Below, one piece after another: positions 1-5,004 of a stretch of DNA of 5,004 bases (position 1 is its first letter; every line of letters starts with the position of its first letter). The notes below the pieces were generated by a model that ran no database searches, was not told the origin of the DNA, and saw only the letters and a program-made list of their open reading frames with translations. Location: assembly GCA_016783105.1 (NCBI GenBank), contig JADHXF010000101.1, positions 1 through 5,004 of the forward strand. The letters are read 5' to 3'. Both the position numbers and the translations under genes were made by a program. The DNA is from Dehalococcoidales bacterium. GTDB lineage: Bacteria > Chloroflexota > Dehalococcoidia > Dehalococcoidales > RBG-16-60-22.

Positions 1-6
1 TAGAAA

Positions 7-14
7 GGGAGGAG
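7..14 (+). promoter_or_regulatory. Shine-Dalgarno site of the ABC permease gene
   Basis: GGGAGGAG, ending five bases before the ATG at 20, closely matches the anti-Shine-Dalgarno sequence and fixes the start. The six bases to its left hold no room for a promoter, so the gene is either inside an operon running in from the left or has its promoter off the window. Confidence 0.75.
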
Positions 15-19
15 AAGGT

Positions 20-1246
20 ATGAAAAAATGGCTCGACCCTTTAGCCACTGCCTGGGTAGGCGTGATTACACACAAGCTTCGCAGCTCTTTGACCATACTG
101 GGAATCGTCATTGGCGTCGCCGCCGTGATTACGCTCATGTCCATAGGAAAAGGTGCCGAAGCCCAGATTATCTCCAATATCGAAAGCATGGGGTCAAACC
201 TGGTTACTATCCAGCCAGGCGCACGCACCTTTGGCGGCGTCAGGAGCGCCGCCGCTGACACGCTCACCATTGAAGATGCGGAGGCAATAGCCGAGCAGGT
301 CCCCTACATATCTTCTGTAGCTCCTTCTTACTCAAGCAACCTTCAGCTGGCCGTCGGTGGTGAGAATATGAACTCCCAGGTTACCGGGGTAACCCCCGAG
401 TATATGGCGGTAAACAATCTGGAGATGGCTGAGGGCGTTTTTTTCTCCGCAAATGATTATCAGCGCGGTTCCACGGTAGTCGTGCTCGGTTCTGATGTTA
501 AAGATACGCTCTTCGGAGATACAAACCCCATCGGCCAGCAGATGCGGATGGGCAGCATTATCGTGCGCGTCGTCGGCATTCTGGAGAGCAAAGGGGCAAT
601 GTGGGGTTCACCTGATAACGCCATTTTTATCCCACTGACCGCTATGCAGCAGACGGTTGCCCAGCCGCGGACTGCTCAGGGAGAGCGTTTGGTATCATCC
701 ATTGCATTATCGGTAAGCGATGAAGAACAGGCAGATTACGTCGTTGCCGAAATCACCAGCCTCCTTCGTACCCGCCATCAGCTCAGCCCCACTGACGACG
801 ATGATTTCAGCATTATGTCCATGGAGGAGATAGCCAGTACGCTCTCCGAAGCCATCGGCACCATGACCCTTCTTCTGGGAGCCATCGCCGCCATCTCGTT
901 ACTGGTGGGAGGTATCGGCGTGATGAACATCATGCTGGTGTCAGTGCTGGAGAGGACGCGGGAGATAGGCATCCGCAAGGCACTGGGAGCCAGGGAGCGA
1001 GACATATGGACTCAATTTCTCATCGAGGCGGCTTTCCTGACCTTTACCGGCGGCATCATCGGCGTTCTCGTGGGCGGGGCGGTCTCTTATCTCATCTCCA
1101 GCACCGGTGTGATGACGACCGTGGTTACCGTTGATATAGTTGTCCTGGCGGTTTCGGTATCGGTGGGCATTGGTCTGTTCTTCGGTTTTTATCCCGCCTG
1201 GAACGCCTCCCGCCTTAACCCGATTGAAGCTCTCAGGTCCGAATAG
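20..1246 (+). CDS. MacB/FtsX-family ABC transporter permease
   Basis: This is the membrane subunit of a MacB-type ABC transporter, a family that exports or extracts macrolides, peptides or lipoproteins by mechanotransmission. The 408-residue protein is full length for single permeases of this type. It has a cytoplasmic N-terminus, TM1 at about residues 22-42, and a large extracytoplasmic MacB-type domain at about 44-275. Three more membrane segments lie at about 282-307, 334-358 and 371-391. Between TM2 and TM3 is the family's conserved cytoplasmic loop, with the ERTREIGIRKALGA motif (311-324). The C-terminus ends in the characteristic ASRLNPIEALR (396-406). No ATPase domain is present, so a separate ATP-binding subunit is needed. 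It is probably encoded just upstream: the TAG at positions 1-3 could be its stop codon, but this cannot be tested here. The ATG at 20 is supported by a strong Shine-Dalgarno sequence. The substrate cannot be inferred. Confidence 0.93.
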   Translation: MKKWLDPLATAWVGVITHKLRSSLTILGIVIGVAAVITLMSIGKGAEAQIISNIESMGSNLVTIQPGARTFGGVRSAAADTLTIEDAEAIAEQVPYISSVAPSYSSNLQLAVGGENMNSQVTGVTPEYMAVNNLEMAEGVFFSANDYQRGSTVVVLGSDVKDTLFGDTNPIGQQMRMGSIIVRVVGILESKGAMWGSPDNAIFIPLTAMQQTVAQPRTAQGERLVSSIALSVSDEEQADYVVAEITSLLRTRHQLSPTDDDDFSIMSMEEIASTLSEAIGTMTLLLGAIAAISLLVGGIGVMNIMLVSVLERTREIGIRKALGARERDIWTQFLIEAAFLTFTGGIIGVLVGGAVSYLISSTGVMTTVVTVDIVVLAVSVSVGIGLFFGFYPAWNASRLNPIEALRSE

Positions 1247-1277
1247 GATTCTTCGCCGGGTAATTAACACCAGGAAA

Positions 1278-1297
1278 CGGTATCGGTTTTCATACCG
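1278..1297. terminator. Weak hairpin in the convergent intergenic gap
   Basis: The 71-base gap between the permease stop and the cobU stop contains a perfect 6-bp inverted repeat, CGGTAT (1278-1283) and ATACCG (1292-1297), with an 8-base loop. Read on the minus strand it is followed by only three T residues; on the plus strand no T-run follows. A GC-rich imperfect repeat (about 1296-1311) lies next to it. A convergent gap is where a shared terminator would be expected, but the short stem and lack of a real U-tract make an intrinsic terminator doubtful. Nothing else is visible in the gap. Confidence 0.25.
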
Positions 1298-1317
1298 CGC
1301 CGACGGCCGCGTTTGAA

Positions 1318-1887
1318 TCACTGGCCTGAATCGTCGCTTTTCAACGGGAGCGGTATTCCGGCCACCATCATAATCACTTCATCGGCACTCTGCGCCAGCA
1401 TTTGATTGGCCTTGCCCAGCAAATCACGGTACAGGCGGCTCATTCCATCGGCGGGCACTATCCCTGAACCAACGTCATTGCTTACCATTATGAAGTTGGC
1501 TTCAATTTTATGGAAACATTCTATCAGCGCGCTGATTTCATCCACGACGGCCTGCTCAATAATATCGGCCGCCTTCTGCCTGCTGCCCGGAGTGTAATGC
1601 TGACTTAAAATGTTATTCACTAAAAGAGTGATGCAATCGATAATCACCACCTGAGCATCGCCTATTTTCTGGCGGACACCATCTCCGACACGGGTTGGCA
1701 CTTCCAATGTCCGCCACGCGGCTGGCCTTGTTCTCCTGTGTTCCTCAATACGCTGCCGCATCTCTTCATCCAGAGCCTCTGCCGTGGCCACAAAAAGCAC
1801 CGGCCCCGAAGCCTTCCGGGCGAGTTCCATCGCGTAGTGGCTCTTACCGCTGCGCGCCCCACCAATTATCAGGGTAGTTTTCCTCAT
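1318..1887 (-). CDS. cobU: Adenosylcobinamide kinase / adenosylcobinamide-phosphate guanylyltransferase
   Basis: This cytoplasmic bifunctional enzyme phosphorylates adenosylcobinamide on its aminopropanol arm, then transfers GMP from GTP to give adenosylcobinamide-GDP, the substrate of CobS. The 189-residue length is close to the usual ~180. Seen in the sequence: a Walker A P-loop GGARSGKS (9-16) right at the N-terminus; EEHRRTRPAAWRTLE (48-62), in which His50 matches the histidine that carries the GMP intermediate in Salmonella CobU; the Walker-B-like VVIIDCITLLVNN (80-92); and the family signature VSNDVGSGIVP (135-145), followed by RLYRDLLGKANQMLAQSADEV (151-171). All catalytic landmarks are intact. 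The ATG at 1887 lies two bases past the TAA of the upstream DUF71 gene, so translation is probably coupled; its own Shine-Dalgarno site is weak. It is the last gene of the operon. Confidence 0.96.
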   Translation of the reverse strand: MRKTTLIIGGARSGKSHYAMELARKASGPVLFVATAEALDEEMRQRIEEHRRTRPAAWRTLEVPTRVGDGVRQKIGDAQVVIIDCITLLVNNILSQHYTPGSRQKAADIIEQAVVDEISALIECFHKIEANFIMVSNDVGSGIVPADGMSRLYRDLLGKANQMLAQSADEVIMMVAGIPLPLKSDDSGQ

Positions 1888-1889
1888 GA

Positions 1890-2567
1890 TTACTTCGCTC
1901 TTAACTCCGCACTCGATATTTCCAGAAACCAGTGCTTGTCCCGGAATATCTTTCTGGCTTCCGTTATTTCCATTCTCTTCTGGAACAGGGGGCCATCAAT
2001 CACCAGGGTATGGTACTCTCCGGCTTCGCCGCAGGGCGTAATGCCCCTGGTCCTGCCCAGTTCTTTTATCTCGTTGAAAAAGTCCATGTCCAGGCTTCGC
2101 CCCAGCCACTCCTCGCCGAGCATGTCCGCCCTCGTGGCAACGATAATCGCCTTGAACCCAGAATTTATAAAATCTTTCAATATATCGTCCTGGCTTTCGC
2201 CCCAGACTGGCTGATGCGCCGTTATACCGACCTCCCGGCACACCCTTTCCACCCACTCCCGATGCTCATCAAGGTCAATATCCCCGAAGACGCCGCCCTC
2301 AACACCCTCTTTCTTTAGTTCATTGACCATTTTCTTGAATTCGGCTTCATAGCTCTGCCAGGTGGCCTGCCGCTGCACCAGCGGAATGCCCATCGCCTGT
2401 GACTGCAATCTGAGTATCTCGGCCGACAGCCCGTGAGTGCGCGAGCGTGCCCCGTCTTCAGTGACCATATTGGCCAGATAGCATATTTCCAGCCCGCCTT
2501 CTCTCGCCCGGTAGCCGGCAAGGCTGCTTTCCTTCCCTCCGCTCCACGATACAAAAACCTGACTCAC
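1890..2567 (-). CDS. DUF71/COG2102 PP-loop ATPase (Dph6-like), predicted role in B12 salvage
   Basis: This 225-residue protein belongs to the DUF71/COG2102 group of PP-loop (N-type) ATP pyrophosphatases, which adenylate a carboxylate or similar group for attack by an amine. Eukaryotic and archaeal members include Dph6, diphthine-ammonia ligase. Seen in the sequence: the PP-loop SGGKES (9-14), with Glu in place of the more common Asp; SRTHGL (42-47); GDIDLDEHREWVERVC (95-110); PVWGES (120-125); and CGEAGEYHTLVIDGPLF (179-195), the C-terminal family signature. Bacteria lack diphthamide, so annotation as diphthine-ammonia ligase would be a name by homology only. Published comparative genomics of DUF71 predicted a bacterial subgroup tied to B12 salvage, and this gene lies between cobS and cobU, in agreement. 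The exact reaction is unknown to me. It starts with GTG, with AGGAG four bases upstream, 12 bases after the cobS stop. Confidence 0.88.
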   Translation of the reverse strand: MSQVFVSWSGGKESSLAGYRAREGGLEICYLANMVTEDGARSRTHGLSAEILRLQSQAMGIPLVQRQATWQSYEAEFKKMVNELKKEGVEGGVFGDIDLDEHREWVERVCREVGITAHQPVWGESQDDILKDFINSGFKAIIVATRADMLGEEWLGRSLDMDFFNEIKELGRTRGITPCGEAGEYHTLVIDGPLFQKRMEITEARKIFRDKHWFLEISSAELRAK

Positions 2568-2571
2568 TATT

Positions 2572-2579
2572 CTCCTCTC
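2572..2579 (-). promoter_or_regulatory. Shine-Dalgarno site deciding the GTG start of the DUF71 gene
   Basis: On the minus strand GAGAGGAG sits four bases before the GTG at 2567, inside the short gap after the cobS TGA (2582-2580), which it reaches but does not overlap. The PP-loop begins at residue 9, so no later start is plausible. This supports the GTG despite the slightly short spacing. Confidence 0.6.
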
Positions 2580-3329
2580 TCAGGCCAGCCCGAACTTGGC
2601 CAGTATGATGATTAAAACTAACACGCTTGCTTCCGCCATTTCATTTATAGCACCGTAGTTATCACCGGTGAGCCCTTTGAACTTCCTCTTCAAGTAAGCG
2701 GCTGTCACCAGCGTGACCACCCAGCCGAAAAACAGGATGGCCAGGCCGACTAACTGCGCGATTGCTGCCGCTATAACCACGGCGATAACCGTTGCCAGGG
2801 TGAACCTTGGCCACGTGGTTCCCTGTTTGAAAGCCTTCCCCAGGCCAGCGTCGCGAGCATATGGATAGGCGAACAATGCATAGGTCATCGCCCAGCGGCC
2901 TGTGACCGGCATCAATATGAGCGTCATTATCAGCAAAACTTCCGGAATGCTGGATAGCGAAACGTATTTTACCAGGAGAAGCAGGACTATCCCGACGATA
3001 CCGAAGGCTCCGGCCCGGCTATCGCGCATCACCTGCCACCTGTCTTCCGCCGTTTTGTGACCGCCCAATCCATCACAGGTATCGGCGAAGCCATCGAGGT
3101 GTATTGCCCCGCTGATGACCACCAGGAAAGCAATCAGCAGTGCGCTCACCACCATCGGCGGTAATAGAATACCGAGCAGCCAGTTCAAGCCGACCAGAAT
3201 GAGCCCGATGATAAGCCCGACCACCGGAAAGTAACCGGCAGAGCGTCCGACCTCATCCGCCTGTATCTCACGTCGCCACGGTATGGCGATTATGGTCAGA
3301 AACTGCAACGCAGCGAAAAACCTGGTCAC
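2580..3329 (-). CDS. cobS: Adenosylcobinamide-GDP ribazoletransferase (cobalamin synthase)
   Basis: This integral membrane enzyme joins adenosylcobinamide-GDP to alpha-ribazole or its 5'-phosphate, forming adenosylcobalamin or its phosphate. It is very hydrophobic, with several membrane segments (about 31-56, 59-76, 108-124, 130-150, 176-212 and 233-248). Family signatures are intact: HLDGFADTCDGL (77-88), the acidic metal and pyrophosphate site; RDSRAGAFG (102-110); GRWAM (144-148); and GLTGDNYGAINE (219-230). I chose the GTG at 3329 because it gives 249 residues beginning TRFFAALQFLT, the usual CobS N-terminus. It lies four bases after the cobT TAG and has AGGAG 12 bases upstream, which is rather far. 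The frame stays open to another GTG at 3365, giving 261 residues, but that one overlaps cobT and has no recognisable ribosome site. The product partners with CobU and CobT, encoded beside it. Confidence 0.95.
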   Translation of the reverse strand: MTRFFAALQFLTIIAIPWRREIQADEVGRSAGYFPVVGLIIGLILVGLNWLLGILLPPMVVSALLIAFLVVISGAIHLDGFADTCDGLGGHKTAEDRWQVMRDSRAGAFGIVGIVLLLLVKYVSLSSIPEVLLIMTLILMPVTGRWAMTYALFAYPYARDAGLGKAFKQGTTWPRFTLATVIAVVIAAAIAQLVGLAILFFGWVVTLVTAAYLKRKFKGLTGDNYGAINEMAEASVLVLIIILAKFGLA

Positions 3330-3333
3330 TGGC

Positions 3334-4395
3334 CTACCCGTCTCCTTCCGATACCCCAGCTTCACCGAAGGTGGCCATATCGGCCAGAACCCCGGCAGCT
3401 ACCTCGGCCAGAAATATCCCCAGCGCGGCGCCGGTGCCTTCCCCCAGGCGCATGTTCAGGCTCAGTAACGGTTCTAATCCAAGGTGCTCGAGCAATATCC
3501 TATGTCCCGGTTCCGCCGAAAGGTGAGCGGCAATGAGATAGTCTTTTACTCCGGGCGACAGGGCGCTGGCAATAAGTGCCGCCGCACCCGAAATAAAGCC
3601 GTCTATAACCACCGGAACGCGTCTCGCGGCGGCTCCCAGCATTACCCCAACCAGCCCCCCGATTTCAAACCCGCCTGCCTTCGCCAGCACTTCCATTGGA
3701 TTTTTTGGCTCAGGCCGGTTTGCCGAGATAGCCCGCTCAATTACGGCTATTTTATGCTTCAACTGCTCATCGGTTAATCCAGTGCCAAGACCGGTCACCT
3801 CAGCCACCGGCCGGCCCGTCATGACGGCACAGATGGCGCTGCTGGCCGTGGTGTTCCCGATGCCCATATCACCCGTGCCCACAATATCCAGCCCCCTGTC
3901 CGCCTCCTTTGCCATTAGTTCTATCCCGGTCTCTACCGCCCTCGCTGCCTGTTCGGCGGTCATCGCCGGGCCGCACGCCATGTTTTGTGTACCGGGGCCA
4001 ACCTTCCGTGATATCAGGTTGGCGTCCTGGCCAATTTCGGTGGCGACTCCCATATCAACGACGATAACTCTCGCTCCCACGTGCCGGGCAACGACATTGA
4101 TACCCGCCCCACCCCGCAGAAAGTTGGCCACCATCTGAGCGGTTACCTCCTGCGGCCAGTTACCAATTTTTTCCGCCACCACACCATGGTCGCCGGCCAT
4201 CACCACAACCGCTTTCTCCCTAATTTGAGGGGGTGACTTGCCCTGAATGCCGGCCAGATGAATGGATAGTTCCTCCAGACGACCCAGGCTCCCCGGCGGC
4301 TTGGTCAGCCTGTCCTGCCTGTCCCGCGCTTTCTCCATCGCCAGCCGGTCGAGTGGCTTGATTTTTTCAATGGTGCTGGTTATAAGTTCTGTCAT
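3334..4395 (-). CDS. cobT: Nicotinate-nucleotide--dimethylbenzimidazole phosphoribosyltransferase
   Basis: This cytoplasmic enzyme moves the phosphoribosyl group of nicotinate mononucleotide onto the lower-ligand base (dimethylbenzimidazole or a related base), making alpha-ribazole 5'-phosphate. From the ATG at 4395 it has 353 residues, the usual family length. Signatures seen: KPPGSLGRLEEL (32-43); VVVMAGDHGVV (63-73); GGAGINVVARHVGA (95-108); GTGDMGIGNTT (173-183); GGFEIGGLVG (241-250); VIDGFISGAAAL (263-274); and LNMRLGEGTGAAL (313-325), where Glu319 matches the catalytic base Glu317 of Salmonella CobT. A GTG at 4416, overlapping the upstream TGA, would add seven residues (MTAGRET), but the ATG at 4395 has GGGAGAG well placed before it, so I prefer the shorter form. 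Which base is used as lower ligand cannot be read from the sequence. The gene's 3' end carries the ribosome site of cobS. Confidence 0.96.
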   Translation of the reverse strand: MTELITSTIEKIKPLDRLAMEKARDRQDRLTKPPGSLGRLEELSIHLAGIQGKSPPQIREKAVVVMAGDHGVVAEKIGNWPQEVTAQMVANFLRGGAGINVVARHVGARVIVVDMGVATEIGQDANLISRKVGPGTQNMACGPAMTAEQAARAVETGIELMAKEADRGLDIVGTGDMGIGNTTASSAICAVMTGRPVAEVTGLGTGLTDEQLKHKIAVIERAISANRPEPKNPMEVLAKAGGFEIGGLVGVMLGAAARRVPVVIDGFISGAAALIASALSPGVKDYLIAAHLSAEPGHRILLEHLGLEPLLSLNMRLGEGTGAALGIFLAEVAAGVLADMATFGEAGVSEGDG

Positions 4396-4400
4396 GGTTT

Positions 4401-4407
4401 CTCTCCC
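4401..4407 (-). promoter_or_regulatory. Shine-Dalgarno site deciding the cobT start
   Basis: On the minus strand GGGAGAG ends five bases before the ATG at 4395. It lies in the 17-base gap after the upstream TGA (4415-4413). It argues for the ATG over the GTG at 4416 that overlaps that stop codon. Confidence 0.6.
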
Positions 4408-4412
4408 TGCAG

Positions 4413-5004
4413 TCACGCCGATAACATAAGTTCGCCTTTATCCTTCAGTTCTTTCACGGCAGCCATCAATTTTCGACACTCCGGCAGGGCGCGTGCCGCA
4501 ATGCGTACGTACTCCGGAAAACCGAAAGACGCACAGTCCCGCACCTGGATGCTGTGCTTCAGCAATCGGGCACGGAACACTTCAGCGTTGCCTACTTTGA
4601 CCAGAAAGTAATGGGTGTCCGACGGCACCGGCGGCAGGCCGAGCTGAGACAGCCCCTGCCAGAGGAACTGTTTCGCCTCGCTTATTTTCTGCTTGCTCTC
4701 GTCCAGAGCCGCTTCGTGCTCCAGAACCCGGGTCCCGACCTGCTGGGCAATGATATTTACGTTCCACGGTGGACAGACCTTCCGCAGCGCGCTGACTATC
4801 TCTTCATCGGCTACGGCATACCCGAGGCGCAGGCCGGTTAAGGCGTAATCCTTGGTCATAGAGCGTAATAATATAACGTTACCCTTATGAATTAACTCGA
4901 TAGCCGCCCAGCCTTGCTCCACGAAAGAAAGATAGGCTTCGTCAAGGACGAGCAAGCCGTCCCCGATTGCCGTCAAAACCGTCTCCACTTCCTGCCGTGA
5001 TAGG
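4413..5004 (-). CDS. cobD: CobD-like threonine-phosphate decarboxylase / HisC-type aminotransferase, 5' partial
   Basis: This is the C-terminal ~196 residues of a fold-type I PLP enzyme; the frame is open through the window edge (LSRQEVETVL...), so roughly the first 160-170 residues are missing. In visible numbering, VLDEAYLSF (19-27) holds the Asp that pairs with the PLP ring nitrogen. SMTKDYALTGLRLGY (48-62) has the PLP Schiff-base Lys51 and the phosphate-binding Arg59. YVRIAAR (165-171) supplies the Arg expected to bind the substrate carboxylate. CobD and histidinol-phosphate aminotransferase (HisC) are close relatives. The TKxYALxGLRLGY and PPWNVNIIAQ (78-87) stretches look more like CobD, and the position at the head of cobT-cobS-cobU favours it. 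CobD decarboxylates phosphothreonine to (R)-1-aminopropan-2-ol phosphate for the nucleotide-loop linker. The internal GTG at 4988 is not the true start. HisC activity is not excluded from sequence alone. Confidence 0.8.
   Translation of the reverse strand, partial: LSRQEVETVLTAIGDGLLVLDEAYLSFVEQGWAAIELIHKGNVILLRSMTKDYALTGLRLGYAVADEEIVSALRKVCPPWNVNIIAQQVGTRVLEHEAALDESKQKISEAKQFLWQGLSQLGLPPVPSDTHYFLVKVGNAEVFRARLLKHSIQVRDCASFGFPEYVRIAARALPECRKLMAAVKELKDKGELMLSA

Noticed and set aside
941..1321. A 126-codon minus-strand open frame over the 3' end of the permease gene and the convergent gap
   Set aside because: It is antisense to the most conserved part of the permease, its Arg-rich translation shows no family signature, and it overlaps the cobU stop.
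1738..2214. A 158-codon plus-strand open frame across the cobU-DUF71 junction
   Set aside because: It runs antisense over two well-supported genes, has no recognisable motif, and its length is explained by the GC-rich codon use of the opposite strand.
3782..4138. A 118-codon plus-strand open frame inside cobT
   Set aside because: It is fully antisense to conserved cobT motifs, and its Ala/Pro/Ser/Thr-rich composition is typical of a shadow frame.
4396..4416. GTG at 4416 as the cobT start, giving a GTGA overlap with the upstream stop
   Set aside because: The overlap is attractive for coupling, but the ATG at 4395 has a well-spaced GGGAGAG and gives the usual N-terminus. It is kept only as an alternative.
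4554..4841. A 95-codon plus-strand open frame opposite the CobD-like gene
   Set aside because: It is antisense to the PLP-lysine region, with no ribosome site or domain recognised.
4413..5004. A cobalamin riboswitch for the operon
   Set aside because: The leader of the operon is beyond the right edge; this segment is coding throughout and no intergenic space long enough for the element exists in the window.

Overview
The window holds a compact bacterial nucleotide-loop (lower-ligand) assembly operon for cobalamin on the minus strand. It faces, tail to tail, one MacB/FtsX-type ABC transporter permease gene on the plus strand. Coding density is very high: the only gap longer than about 20 bases is the 71 bases between the two convergent units. 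There is no tRNA, rRNA, CRISPR array, insertion sequence or other mobile element that I can see.

Layout. Positions 20-1246 (+) carry a complete 408-residue permease with a strong Shine-Dalgarno site; its partner ATPase would be expected off the left edge. Positions 1247-1317 are the convergent gap, with one weak hairpin. From 5004 down to 1318 (-), in order of transcription, lie: a CobD-like PLP enzyme (5' end cut by the window edge), cobT, cobS, a DUF71/COG2102 PP-loop ATPase, and cobU. Junctions are tight: 17, 4, 12 and 2 bases with the starts I prefer. This points to one polycistronic message whose promoter, and any cobalamin riboswitch, lies beyond the right edge.

How the genes work together. 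CobD makes (R)-1-aminopropan-2-ol phosphate from phosphothreonine for the linker. CobU phosphorylates adenosylcobinamide and attaches GMP, giving adenosylcobinamide-GDP. CobT activates the lower-ligand base as its alpha-riboside phosphate. CobS, in the membrane, joins the two halves. The classical alpha-ribazole phosphatase CobC is not in this stretch. Instead a homologue of diphthine-ammonia ligase (Dph6) sits between cobS and cobU. Bacteria do not make diphthamide, so this protein more likely belongs to the bacterial DUF71 group already predicted by comparative genomics to act in B12 salvage; its reaction is the main open question here.

Organism. The moderately GC-rich composition, the frequent GTG starts, and a late cobalamin operon containing a DUF71 gene fit an anaerobic bacterium, possibly a Chloroflexota (Dehalococcoidia-like) lineage. 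That is a weak impression from gene content and protein style, not a demonstrated assignment.
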